Source: an uncultured Clostridia bacterium (GTDB lineage Bacteria; Bacillota; Clostridia; Oscillospirales; Acutalibacteraceae). From it: DNA of 6,029 nucleotides. Positions within the stretch are counted from its first letter, which is position 1, and every line of letters begins with the position of its first letter. The stretch spans positions 1 to 6,029 of the forward strand of contig CALBKQ010000152.1 of assembly GCA_937895645.1 (NCBI GenBank), read 5' to 3'. Under the pieces are notes generated by a model, which was given only the letters and a program-made list of their open reading frames with translations, was not told the DNA's origin and did no database searches. The position numbers and the translations under genes are program-made. Of this stretch, positions 1 to 5,059 are shown piece by piece.

Positions 1-43
1 TGTTTGTAATGTTCAAAATCACAATTTAGAATAGGTGTTCTTT

Positions 44-910
44 ATGGATATGAATCTACAAAAATATCTCTCGTTTGTAAAAACGGTAGAATACGGCAGC
101 TTTACAAAAGCGGCGGAGATATTAAACTACACACAATCGGGCATCAGCAGAATGATAGCAGATCTTGAAAAAGAATGGGGTGTAACGCTTCTTGAACGAA
201 GCAAGTACGGTGTTAAGCCTACAAGTGACGGAATGAAGTTGTTACCATACGCACAAAACCTCTGTGCCGATTTTGATAAGCTGAAAATGCAGGTGGATGA
301 ACTGAATGGTCTGCAATCGGGACTTATCCGCATTGGTACATTTTCAAGCGTGGCTACTCATTGGCTGCCGAACATTATAAAAGAATTTCAAAAGGACTAC
401 CCCAACATCGACTATGAACTTCTGCTCGGTGACTATACCGAGATTGAAGAATGGATACATACGGGCAGAGTAGATTGTGGATTTTTGCGTTTACCGACAC
501 ACCCCGATTTTGAAACCATCTTTTTAGAGAAAGATAAACTGATGGCGATCATCCCCGAAAATCATCCTCTAAAGGACTGCGATAGATTTCCCGTAGCTGC
601 TCTTTGTGATGAGCCATTTATGCTTCTTGAAAAGGGTGCAAAGGCAGAAATTTCAGAAATCTTTGAGCGTAATAATCTAACTCCAAATGTTAAATTTACC
701 ACTTGGGACGATTATGCTGTAATGTCTATGGTGGAAAGCGGACTTGGCATTGCGATACTCCCCGAACTGATCTTAAAAAGAGTACCATATAGAATTATCG
801 CAAAAGAGCTTGACGTTCCGGCATATCGCAATATCGGACTTGCTTTGAGAGATAAGAAAACCGCTTCACTTGCGGTGAAACGGTTTATTGAATATTTGCA
901 GTATAGATAA
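44..910 (+). CDS. LysR-family transcriptional regulator
   Basis: This is a complete LysR-type regulator of 288 residues, a normal length for the family. An N-terminal winged helix-turn-helix (about residues 4-62, with the pattern GSFTKAAEILNYTQSGIS then LEKEWGVTLLER) should bind DNA. A short linker helix follows, then a type-2 periplasmic-binding-protein-like effector domain (about 92-285), including VESGLGIAILPEL near the end, as is usual in LysR proteins. I chose ATG at 44 because AGGTG at 33-37 sits six bases upstream. GTG at 35 lies inside that ribosome binding site, and ATG at 50 is less well spaced. LysR proteins usually act as dimers or tetramers and often control a divergent neighbour, but the DNA to the left is outside the window, so target and effector are unknown. 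It may be cargo of an integrated element whose edge lies near position 1300. The family call is firm; the role is not. Confidence 0.95.
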   Translation: MDMNLQKYLSFVKTVEYGSFTKAAEILNYTQSGISRMIADLEKEWGVTLLERSKYGVKPTSDGMKLLPYAQNLCADFDKLKMQVDELNGLQSGLIRIGTFSSVATHWLPNIIKEFQKDYPNIDYELLLGDYTEIEEWIHTGRVDCGFLRLPTHPDFETIFLEKDKLMAIIPENHPLKDCDRFPVAALCDEPFMLLEKGAKAEISEIFERNNLTPNVKFTTWDDYAVMSMVESGLGIAILPELILKRVPYRIIAKELDVPAYRNIGLALRDKKTASLAVKRFIEYLQYR

Positions 911-947
911 TTGCTGATATACTAAAAAATATGGATGGAACATACGC

Positions 948-1032
948 CTGCTCAAATTAGCAGAATTTTACTAAAAATTTGATTAGCAGGTAATTAGCAA
1001 AACGGCGATTTTCTGCTAATCGCAATTAGCAA
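948..1032. repeat. Cluster of ATTAGCA direct and inverted repeats
   Basis: Four copies of ATTAGCA(G/A) lie on the + strand, starting at 956, 982, 993 and 1025, and one inverted copy, CTGCTAAT, lies at 1013-1020. GATTAGCAG (981-989) and CTGCTAATC (1013-1021) form a perfect 9-bp inverted repeat. A competing hairpin pairs GCGATT (1005-1010) with AATCGC (1018-1023). CTGCT (948-952) also pairs with AGCAG (959-963) and is followed by AATTTTA, so it could be a weak terminator for the LysR gene. Spacing is irregular, so this is not a CRISPR. Repeated short sites near a tRNA locus resemble arm-type integrase binding sites, but a regulator-binding array is equally compatible with the sequence. The repeats are directly visible; the function is inferred. 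Confidence 0.7.
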
Positions 1033-1089
1033 GATTTAGGTCGGGGAACGATAAAAGTTCGAGCTTGGTTTACACTAAAAAACAAGAAA

Positions 1090-1113
1090 ACTCACTCAAG
1101 AAAATGAGTGAGT
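1090..1113 (-). terminator. Hairpin, likely minus-strand terminator
   Basis: ACTCACTCA (1090-1098) pairs perfectly with TGAGTGAGT (1105-1113) around a 6-base loop. Read on the minus strand, the stem is followed by TTTTCTTGTTTTTT, a terminator-like U-rich tail; read on the + strand it is followed by AATAAAAAG, which is not. It lies just downstream of the stronger hairpin behind the minus-strand tRNA gene, so it probably serves as a second stop for that transcript. Confidence 0.6.
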
Positions 1114-1124
1114 AATAAAAAGAG

Positions 1125-1160
1125 AAAGTGCCGAGAAACCTTGATTTCTCGGCACTTTTT
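1125..1160. terminator. Strong 14-bp hairpin terminator behind tRNA-Arg
   Basis: AAAGTGCCGAGAAA (1125-1138) pairs perfectly over 14 bp with TTTCTCGGCACTTT (1145-1158) around the loop CCTTGA. On the + strand it ends in a run of five T's (1156-1160). On the minus strand it is followed by a CT-rich stretch and TTTTTATT. It therefore looks usable in both directions. On the minus strand it begins immediately after the CCA end of the tRNA and should end that transcript; on the + strand it would stop transcription coming from the LysR side. Confidence 0.8.
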
Positions 1161-1236
1161 GGCGCGCTTGCCCGGATTCGAACCGGGGGCGTTCCGCTTA
1201 GGAGGCGGACCCTCTATCCTGCTGAGGTACAAGCGC
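1160..1236 (-). tRNA. tRNA-Arg (anticodon CCT)
   Basis: Read on the minus strand this folds as a full cloverleaf. The acceptor stem GCGCTTG pairs with CAAGCGC. The D stem is CCTC/GAGG with GG in the loop, the anticodon stem is TCCGC/GCGGA around loop CTCCTAA, and the variable loop has five bases. The T stem CCCGG/CCGGG encloses TTCGAAT. The anticodon CCT lies at 1200-1202 and reads AGG arginine codons. The discriminator base is G, and CCA is encoded at the 3' end (1160-1162). The mature body without CCA is 74 bases and all stems are perfect, so the gene should be functional. A 14-bp hairpin terminator follows directly. I could not find a convincing promoter close upstream. Sixty-five bases upstream lies the 5' half of a different tRNA-Arg(CCT), which suggests that this copy arrived as a replacement. 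Confidence 0.97.
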
Positions 1237-1301
1237 ATATACGATACAGTTCAAACCTATGACCATTTGCCTTTTTACAAAGGTGTGTGTTAAAACACCC
1301 A

Positions 1302-1340
1302 CTTAGGAGGGATTTATTATATCCATTTAACTAAGGAGGC
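1302..1340 (-). pseudogene. Relic 5' half of a second tRNA-Arg (CCT)
   Basis: On the minus strand from 1340, the sequence starts with a 7-base acceptor-like strand, GCCTCCT. It continues TAGTTAAATGGATATAA, which is a typical A/T-rich tRNA-Arg D arm with stem GTTA/TAAT. It then reaches the anticodon loop CTCCTAA with exactly tRNA spacing. Compared from memory with Escherichia coli argW, the tRNA-Arg(CCU) gene, 32 of the first 39 positions agree. After the first base past the anticodon loop the resemblance stops: the 3' anticodon strand does not pair properly, there is no TTCGA T-loop, and no AGGAGGC to close the acceptor stem. It is therefore a half gene rather than a working tRNA. It differs strongly from the intact tRNA-Arg at 1160-1236 outside the shared CCTCCTAAG, so it is not a simple tandem duplicate. 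It is best explained as the host side of a site-specific integration junction. Confidence 0.72.
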
Positions 1341-1346
1341 GTATTT

Positions 1347-1368
1347 TGGGCGAAGTGTAAATCGCCCA
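1347..1368. other. GC-rich hairpin downstream of lipoprotein gene
   Basis: TGGGCGA (1347-1353) pairs perfectly with TCGCCCA (1362-1368) around an 8-base loop. It lies about 20 bases past the stop codon of the minus-strand lipoprotein gene. On that strand the stem is followed by AAAATACG rather than a U-tract, so it is a poor intrinsic terminator. On the + strand it is followed by ATATGTTTTATAAT, which is only modestly better. It may stabilise the 3' end of the operon mRNA, or be part of the leader of the tRNA region. Confidence 0.4.
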
Positions 1369-1385
1369 TATGTTTTATAATTATA

Positions 1386-2261
1386 TTACTTTGCTATGTA
1401 GTTTTTTGACCAGTTGTCGATAACCTTTGAAAACTCTTCGCCTTTCATAGATTCAAGACAAGCCGTGCGGTTGTTTTCGTAATATCCGTAAGTTTTGTCA
1501 AAAACATCTATTCTTTGCACAAGGAAAATGTAGTCGTCAAGTGTGACTGTGGCAGTTTTGCCTGTTTCGATTTTCTTAACTTCGCCAAAAAATCCCTGTG
1601 GGAATGTGCCATCAGAAAAAGCGTTTATGAGTGTGCTGTGTACTTCTGCATTTTCTCCTAATGATACAACAGCTTCTTCAATAAAAGTGCCCTCATTGAT
1701 AAGTGCTACAACTGTATTGTATGAAGCGATTACAGAGTTCTTTTGCTCGTCTGTCATAGCAACACTTGTGCCTGTGTCATCAATATTGAAAAGATAATCA
1801 GTAACAAAACGGATTGCAATATAGTTTTCTTTGAAATATGTTTTGATTTCGTCTTCACTTACACTGCTATAATAATCTGCAAGAAGGGCAGACTCATATT
1901 CTTTTGAAAGTTCGATTTTATAAATTGTCTGTTTTGAAACACCTATTTCGTTATAATAACTACCATAAAGGTGCCAAAGATTATTTACGGTAGCCGAAAG
2001 TGCGCCTTTGATTTCTGAATCGATTGAAAGTCCACGGTTCTGGAACTCCGAATTGATTGTTACATATCGTGAAATTGCTTTTTTGATTGCATCTTTACTG
2101 ACCTCGCCATTTTCGCCTTTTGGGAGAGTATTTTCAAAATATGTATAGATTTCATTATCGATTTTTACACCATTTACCTTTACTTTTGCAGGTCCAGAAC
2201 AGGATGTAAGCACAAGTGCAAGGGTAAGAGTTGCGAGAAGAAGTGAAATAATTTTTTTCAT
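1386..2261 (-). CDS. PrsA/SurA-like lipoprotein, parvulin domain degenerate
   Basis: This 291-residue protein begins with a lipoprotein signal: KK, a hydrophobic stretch (4-18), then the lipobox LTSC with the acylated cysteine at 21. It should therefore be anchored on the outer face of the cytoplasmic membrane. VKVNGVKIDNEIYTYF (about 27-42), followed by long helical segments, resembles the SurA/PrsA N-terminal chaperone domain. Residues about 145-255 occupy the place of a parvulin prolyl isomerase domain and end in a PrsA-like strand (TVTLDDYIFLVQRIDV). However, the usual ARHIL-type opening and catalytic pattern are not recognisable, so isomerase activity is doubtful. ATG at 2261 has AGGAGG seven bases upstream and overlaps the stop of the preceding membrane-protein gene as TAATG, implying translational coupling. 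The likely role is folding or holding of exported proteins. The lipoprotein call is firm, the fold is moderately supported, and the function is inferred. Confidence 0.82.
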   Translation of the reverse strand: MKKIISLLLATLTLALVLTSCSGPAKVKVNGVKIDNEIYTYFENTLPKGENGEVSKDAIKKAISRYVTINSEFQNRGLSIDSEIKGALSATVNNLWHLYGSYYNEIGVSKQTIYKIELSKEYESALLADYYSSVSEDEIKTYFKENYIAIRFVTDYLFNIDDTGTSVAMTDEQKNSVIASYNTVVALINEGTFIEEAVVSLGENAEVHSTLINAFSDGTFPQGFFGEVKKIETGKTATVTLDDYIFLVQRIDVFDKTYGYYENNRTACLESMKGEEFSKVIDNWSKNYIAK

Positions 2262-2956
2262 TAGTCTTCCTCCTTTGAGTTAATGTAATCAAGATAAAGT
2301 TTATCTTTAAGAAGGCGTTTTTCATTTATTAAACGGCGTTCTTCTTTAACTTGCTCTTTATTTTTGCCGATAATTCCGTTACGCAAAAACGCTACAAAAA
2401 GCATAGTGATTACAGCACCAACAGCACAACTGATAAAATCGACCATTGTATCAGTATTACCTTTCTGAAGCGTCATACCATAAAGCTTGTCCATTGAAAA
2501 TTCATAGATTTCCCAACCCACTGCAATACTAAGCGCAAATGCAAGTGAGAAAAGTGATGACATAGCAGGGCCTAAATCACCACGCTTACGGTAGATAATA
2601 TTTGCGAAATCGTAACCAAACCAGGCAGAAAGTACCCCTGATGCACAATGGGTTACAATATCAAAATGGTCAAAAGTTGTACGGTTATTAAGAGTTGAAC
2701 CGACGCACACAGCAATAAAGATGAAAAGCGTGAGCATAGTTTGTGTTGATGCCTCAACTTCAATTATAAATGACTTTTTGCCGAAAATCTGAAAGAAATC
2801 CCACAGGTGAGTGAATATAATAGCAAAAATCGCCTCTAAAAACTCAACAACTGACCCGTGGAAAAGACCATAAACACCCCAGCCGAGAATAACAATGCGG
2901 AGTGCAAGCCATAAAATTCTTTGATTTTTTGGTAAATAGCCGTATGCTTTAGTCAT
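2261..2956 (-). CDS. YjdF/DUF2238-like polytopic membrane protein
   Basis: This is a 231-residue integral membrane protein with about six hydrophobic segments, near residues 14-32, 36-55, 72-88, 103-121, 133-150 and 174-192. A charged, probably cytoplasmic tail (about 196-231, rich in K, E and R) follows and may form a coiled coil. Polar residues sit inside the membrane region in the pattern DHFDIVTH (96-103) and SG (106-107), then WEIYEF (148-153), then DTMVDF (169-174). This order of H, E and D motifs recalls the YjdF/DUF2238 family, whose biochemical role is not established. ATG at 2956 is preceded by GGTGG at a workable distance, and a sigma-A-like promoter lies at 2987-3015. The next gene starts within its stop codon, so the two are co-transcribed and probably work together at the membrane. 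The membrane topology is clear; the family assignment is moderate. Confidence 0.8.
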   Translation of the reverse strand: MTKAYGYLPKNQRILWLALRIVILGWGVYGLFHGSVVEFLEAIFAIIFTHLWDFFQIFGKKSFIIEVEASTQTMLTLFIFIAVCVGSTLNNRTTFDHFDIVTHCASGVLSAWFGYDFANIIYRKRGDLGPAMSSLFSLAFALSIAVGWEIYEFSMDKLYGMTLQKGNTDTMVDFISCAVGAVITMLFVAFLRNGIIGKNKEQVKEERRLINEKRLLKDKLYLDYINSKEED

Positions 2957-2986
2957 TTTTTAACCACCATTTTGTATTTCAGTAAA

Positions 2987-3015
2987 ATAATATCATATAT
3001 GCCTTGATTTTACAA
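2987..3015 (-). promoter_or_regulatory. Probable sigma-A promoter for membrane protein/lipoprotein operon
   Basis: On the minus strand, TTGTAA (3015-3010) and TATTAT (2992-2987) are separated by 17 bases, giving four and five matches to TTGACA and TATAAT. Transcription would start near 2980, about 24 bases before the ATG at 2956, leaving room for the GGTGG ribosome binding site. The -35 box overlaps the TAA stop of the upstream GH13 gene. Confidence 0.45.
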
Positions 3016-3017
3016 GG
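3002..3017 (-). terminator. Weak hairpin spanning the GH13 stop codon
   Basis: On the minus strand CCTTG (3017-3013) pairs with CAAGG (3006-3002) around a 6-base loop that contains the GH13 stop codon. The sequence after it is A/T-rich (ATATATGATATTATTTTA) without a clean U-run. With only five base pairs it is at best a weak terminator, so some read-through from GH13 into the membrane-protein operon is likely. Confidence 0.3.
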
Positions 3018-4872
3018 ATAGCAACACGAAAGAGCAACCGTCAATAGACACTTCGTTGTTTTCAGGATTGTTTCCGCAAAGAGTCTTTGCGTTTGCGTAA
3101 TAGTCAGGTAATCTGTATGAAATAGGATGCTCGTTGCGGTTGACGATTACCATAATATCACCGTTTTCGTCGTGACGACGAAATGCAACGCAACCAAGCA
3201 TTGAAGAAACAGGGGAGAAGTAACCTTTTTCGAATACAGGATTTTCTCGTCTTATTCTGCCTATTGTTCTATAAAAATCAAGCAATTCTTTATTTTCATT
3301 ACCCCAAGGGTAGCAACCGCGGTTAAACGGGTCTTTGTAGCCTTCTAGTCCTGCCTCGTCACCATAGTAAATCGATGGTACACCAGGGAGGGTAAACTGT
3401 AACGCAACTGCACATTTAAGCAACTGAATGCCTTTCTGATATTTATCACCAAGTGAATGTTCTGATTGCCATTTTCTATCACGGTATTCACAACTTTCAC
3501 CTGTAATTTTAGTGATTGCTCGTTCCGTATCGTGGGTGCCGATATGGTTCATCATAACATCAAGACATTGTTTTGGATAGTTTTCAACAATCTGCATAAT
3601 TGTTGACATAAAATTCTCTGCCTTACCGTTGCGACAAAAATCAATAATTGCATTGGCAAAAGGATAATTCATAACTGAGTCAAACTGACTGCCAAGAAGA
3701 TAGCGTCTGCGACTACCGTAACTGTGTTTTGTAGTAGCATCTTCCCATACTTCGCCCATAAGAAGTGCGTTGGGGTCAGTTTCTTTTAATCTGGCTCTTA
3801 ACTCATCAATGAAAATGTCGGGGAGTTCATCTGCAACGTCAAGACGGAATCCACTTGCTCCCGCTTTAAGCCATTTTTCAATTATACCGCCTTTACCATT
3901 AATAAAGTTTCGGTATTCCTCGCTCTCTTCAATAACTTCCGGAAGCGTTTCAAAACCCCACCAGCTTTGATATTTGTGAGGATAATTTTCGAATTTGTAC
4001 CATCTGTAGTATGGGCTTTCTGTTGAGTTATAAGCACCAAGTGTGGAATATCTGCCTTTTTTATTGAAATAAACGCTGTCATCCCCCGTGTGAGAGAAAA
4101 CGCCGTCAAGAATTACGTGAATTCCAAGTTCTTTGGCTTGTTTGCAAAGGTTTTTGAAATCTATTTCTGTACCAAGAACAGGGTCAATTTTGCTATAATC
4201 GGCAGTATCATAACGGTGATTTGAGTGGGACTCAAAAATCGGGTTGAGATAAATACAATTAACGCCTAAATCTTTAAGATATGGCAGTTTTTCTTCAATG
4301 CCTTTAAGGTCACCACCGAAAAAGTCGTTATTAAGGACTTTTCCCTCAGAAGTTGGTCTCCATTTAGGCTCGTTGCCCCAGTCTTCACGCATAACACGGT
4401 CTGTTGGCACATTCTCTTTTTTACTGCCCGAGTTATAAAAACGGTCAGGGAAAATCTGGTAAATTATTCCGCCTTTAAGCCAATCAGGAGTTGTGAAATC
4501 TTTTTCTGTAACAGTAAGTTGCCAGTCTTTACGGGCAAGGTGGTTGCCTGAAAAATCACCAATTCCATCTTGTGTCTGCAAAACACCACTTCTGCCATAA
4601 GATGAAAAATAATCAAAGTGATACCAATAAAGTCCTTCTTTTTCAATCTTTGTGTGAATATCCCAGATTTCAGCATCATTACCGCACATACCTACCCATG
4701 TCATAGCATATTCTTCATAAACGCTGTCATCACGACGAAGCATAAGTAATGCACCACTACAACAAAACGAGCGTGGCAAAACTAAGCGAAGATGGATTTC
4801 TTCACCAACTGATATACTGCCAAATTTATTTTTGAAGAATAAATCCCTTGAATTGTAAGGAATAAATCCCAT
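3010..4872 (-). CDS. Intracellular GH13 alpha-amylase-family glycoside hydrolase
   Basis: This 620-residue enzyme should hydrolyse alpha-1,4 (possibly also alpha-1,6) linkages in malto-oligosaccharides or related glucans by the retaining GH13 mechanism. Residues about 1-125 form a beta-rich N-terminal domain like those of neopullulanase/cyclomaltodextrinase relatives. The catalytic barrel starts at GGIIYQIFPDRF (134-145). The four GH13 regions are visible: DGVFSH (256-261); GFRLDVADE with nucleophile D345; GEVWE with acid/base E374; and IGTHDTE with transition-state D448. IYYGDEAGLEG (501-511) follows, and a C-terminal beta domain ends the protein. Region I has S where many members have N (DxxxNH). 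There is no signal peptide, so it is cytoplasmic and acts on imported sugars. ATG at 4872 has GAGGTG just upstream. It is divergent from a GH36 gene, implying shared sugar-responsive control. Family and catalytic residues are certain; the exact substrate and subfamily are not. Confidence 0.95.
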   Translation of the reverse strand: MGFIPYNSRDLFFKNKFGSISVGEEIHLRLVLPRSFCCSGALLMLRRDDSVYEEYAMTWVGMCGNDAEIWDIHTKIEKEGLYWYHFDYFSSYGRSGVLQTQDGIGDFSGNHLARKDWQLTVTEKDFTTPDWLKGGIIYQIFPDRFYNSGSKKENVPTDRVMREDWGNEPKWRPTSEGKVLNNDFFGGDLKGIEEKLPYLKDLGVNCIYLNPIFESHSNHRYDTADYSKIDPVLGTEIDFKNLCKQAKELGIHVILDGVFSHTGDDSVYFNKKGRYSTLGAYNSTESPYYRWYKFENYPHKYQSWWGFETLPEVIEESEEYRNFINGKGGIIEKWLKAGASGFRLDVADELPDIFIDELRARLKETDPNALLMGEVWEDATTKHSYGSRRRYLLGSQFDSVMNYPFANAIIDFCRNGKAENFMSTIMQIVENYPKQCLDVMMNHIGTHDTERAITKITGESCEYRDRKWQSEHSLGDKYQKGIQLLKCAVALQFTLPGVPSIYYGDEAGLEGYKDPFNRGCYPWGNENKELLDFYRTIGRIRRENPVFEKGYFSPVSSMLGCVAFRRHDENGDIMVIVNRNEHPISYRLPDYYANAKTLCGNNPENNEVSIDGCSFVLLSL

Positions 4873-4901
4873 AGTTACACCTCAAAAATCATAATCAATA
4901 C

Positions 4902-4930
4902 ATTTTATCAAAATTAAAGCTATAATGCAA
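4902..4930 (-). promoter_or_regulatory. Probable sigma-A promoter of the GH13 gene
   Basis: On the minus strand TTGCAT (4930-4925) and TAAAAT (4907-4902) are separated by exactly 17 bases. Transcription would begin near 4895, about 22 bases before the ATG at 4872, which leaves space for the GAGGTG ribosome binding site. The -10 region lies within TGATAAAAT, which recurs in mirror orientation at 5019-5027 in the divergent promoter. Confidence 0.55.
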
Positions 4931-4998
4931 GGATTAAGTGGATTTTGTGTTTGTTTGATAAACTACAATTTGCTGAAAAACTGAAATTAACCTTTTTG

Positions 4999-5038
4999 TT
5001 GATTTTATTGACACTATATGATAAAATTAATTTATATT
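4999..5038 (+). promoter_or_regulatory. Probable promoter(s) of the GH36 gene
   Basis: Two overlapping readings are possible. TTGATT (4999-5004) with a 17-base spacer to TAAAAT (5022-5027) mirrors the divergent GH13 promoter and gives a leader of about 26 bases. Alternatively, the perfect -35 box TTGACA (5008-5013) could pair with TATATT (5033-5038) at a long 19-base spacing. A ribosome binding site, AAGGGG (5046-5051), precedes the ATG at 5060. No catabolite-repression (cre) consensus was seen. Confidence 0.55.
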
Positions 5039-5043
5039 AATTT
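5024..5043. promoter_or_regulatory. AT-rich palindrome, possible operator of GH36 gene
   Basis: AAATTAAT (5024-5031) and ATTAATTT (5036-5043) are perfect inverted repeats separated by TTAT. The palindrome overlaps the -10 region and the presumed start of transcription of the GH36 gene, a position where a bound dimer would block transcription. A/T-only palindromes also arise by chance in such DNA, so operator function is only a suggestion. Confidence 0.35.
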
Positions 5044-5059
5044 ATAAGGGGAATTTTGT

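Noticed and set aside
948..1032. CRISPR-like repeat array
   Set aside because: The repeated word is only 7-9 bases, the spacing is irregular and one copy is inverted.
1108..1293. Open frame on the + strand encoding a 61-residue peptide with LPGFEPGAFRLGGG
   Set aside because: It is the antisense of the tRNA-Arg gene plus its terminator. This peptide motif is a well-known artefact of reading tRNA genes on the wrong strand.
1160..1340. Group I intron splitting a tRNA-Arg(CCT) anticodon loop, as known in some bacteria
   Set aside because: No matching 3' exon (strand pairing with AATCC, then AGGAGGC) is found downstream within the window, and the space is taken by a complete separate tRNA and terminators.
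1301..1341. Two strong Shine-Dalgarno-like sequences on the + strand (TTAGGAGGG and TAAGGAGGC)
   Set aside because: No worthwhile reading frame follows either one. They are the reverse complements of the anticodon loop and acceptor strand of the relic tRNA on the minus strand.
3770..4679. Short open frames on both strands inside the GH13 gene
   Set aside because: They are out-of-frame shadows of a continuous GH13 gene with all catalytic motifs in order.
4873..5059. Catabolite-responsive (cre) element between the two glycoside hydrolase genes
   Set aside because: I looked for a CcpA-type consensus in the divergent region and saw no convincing match on either strand.
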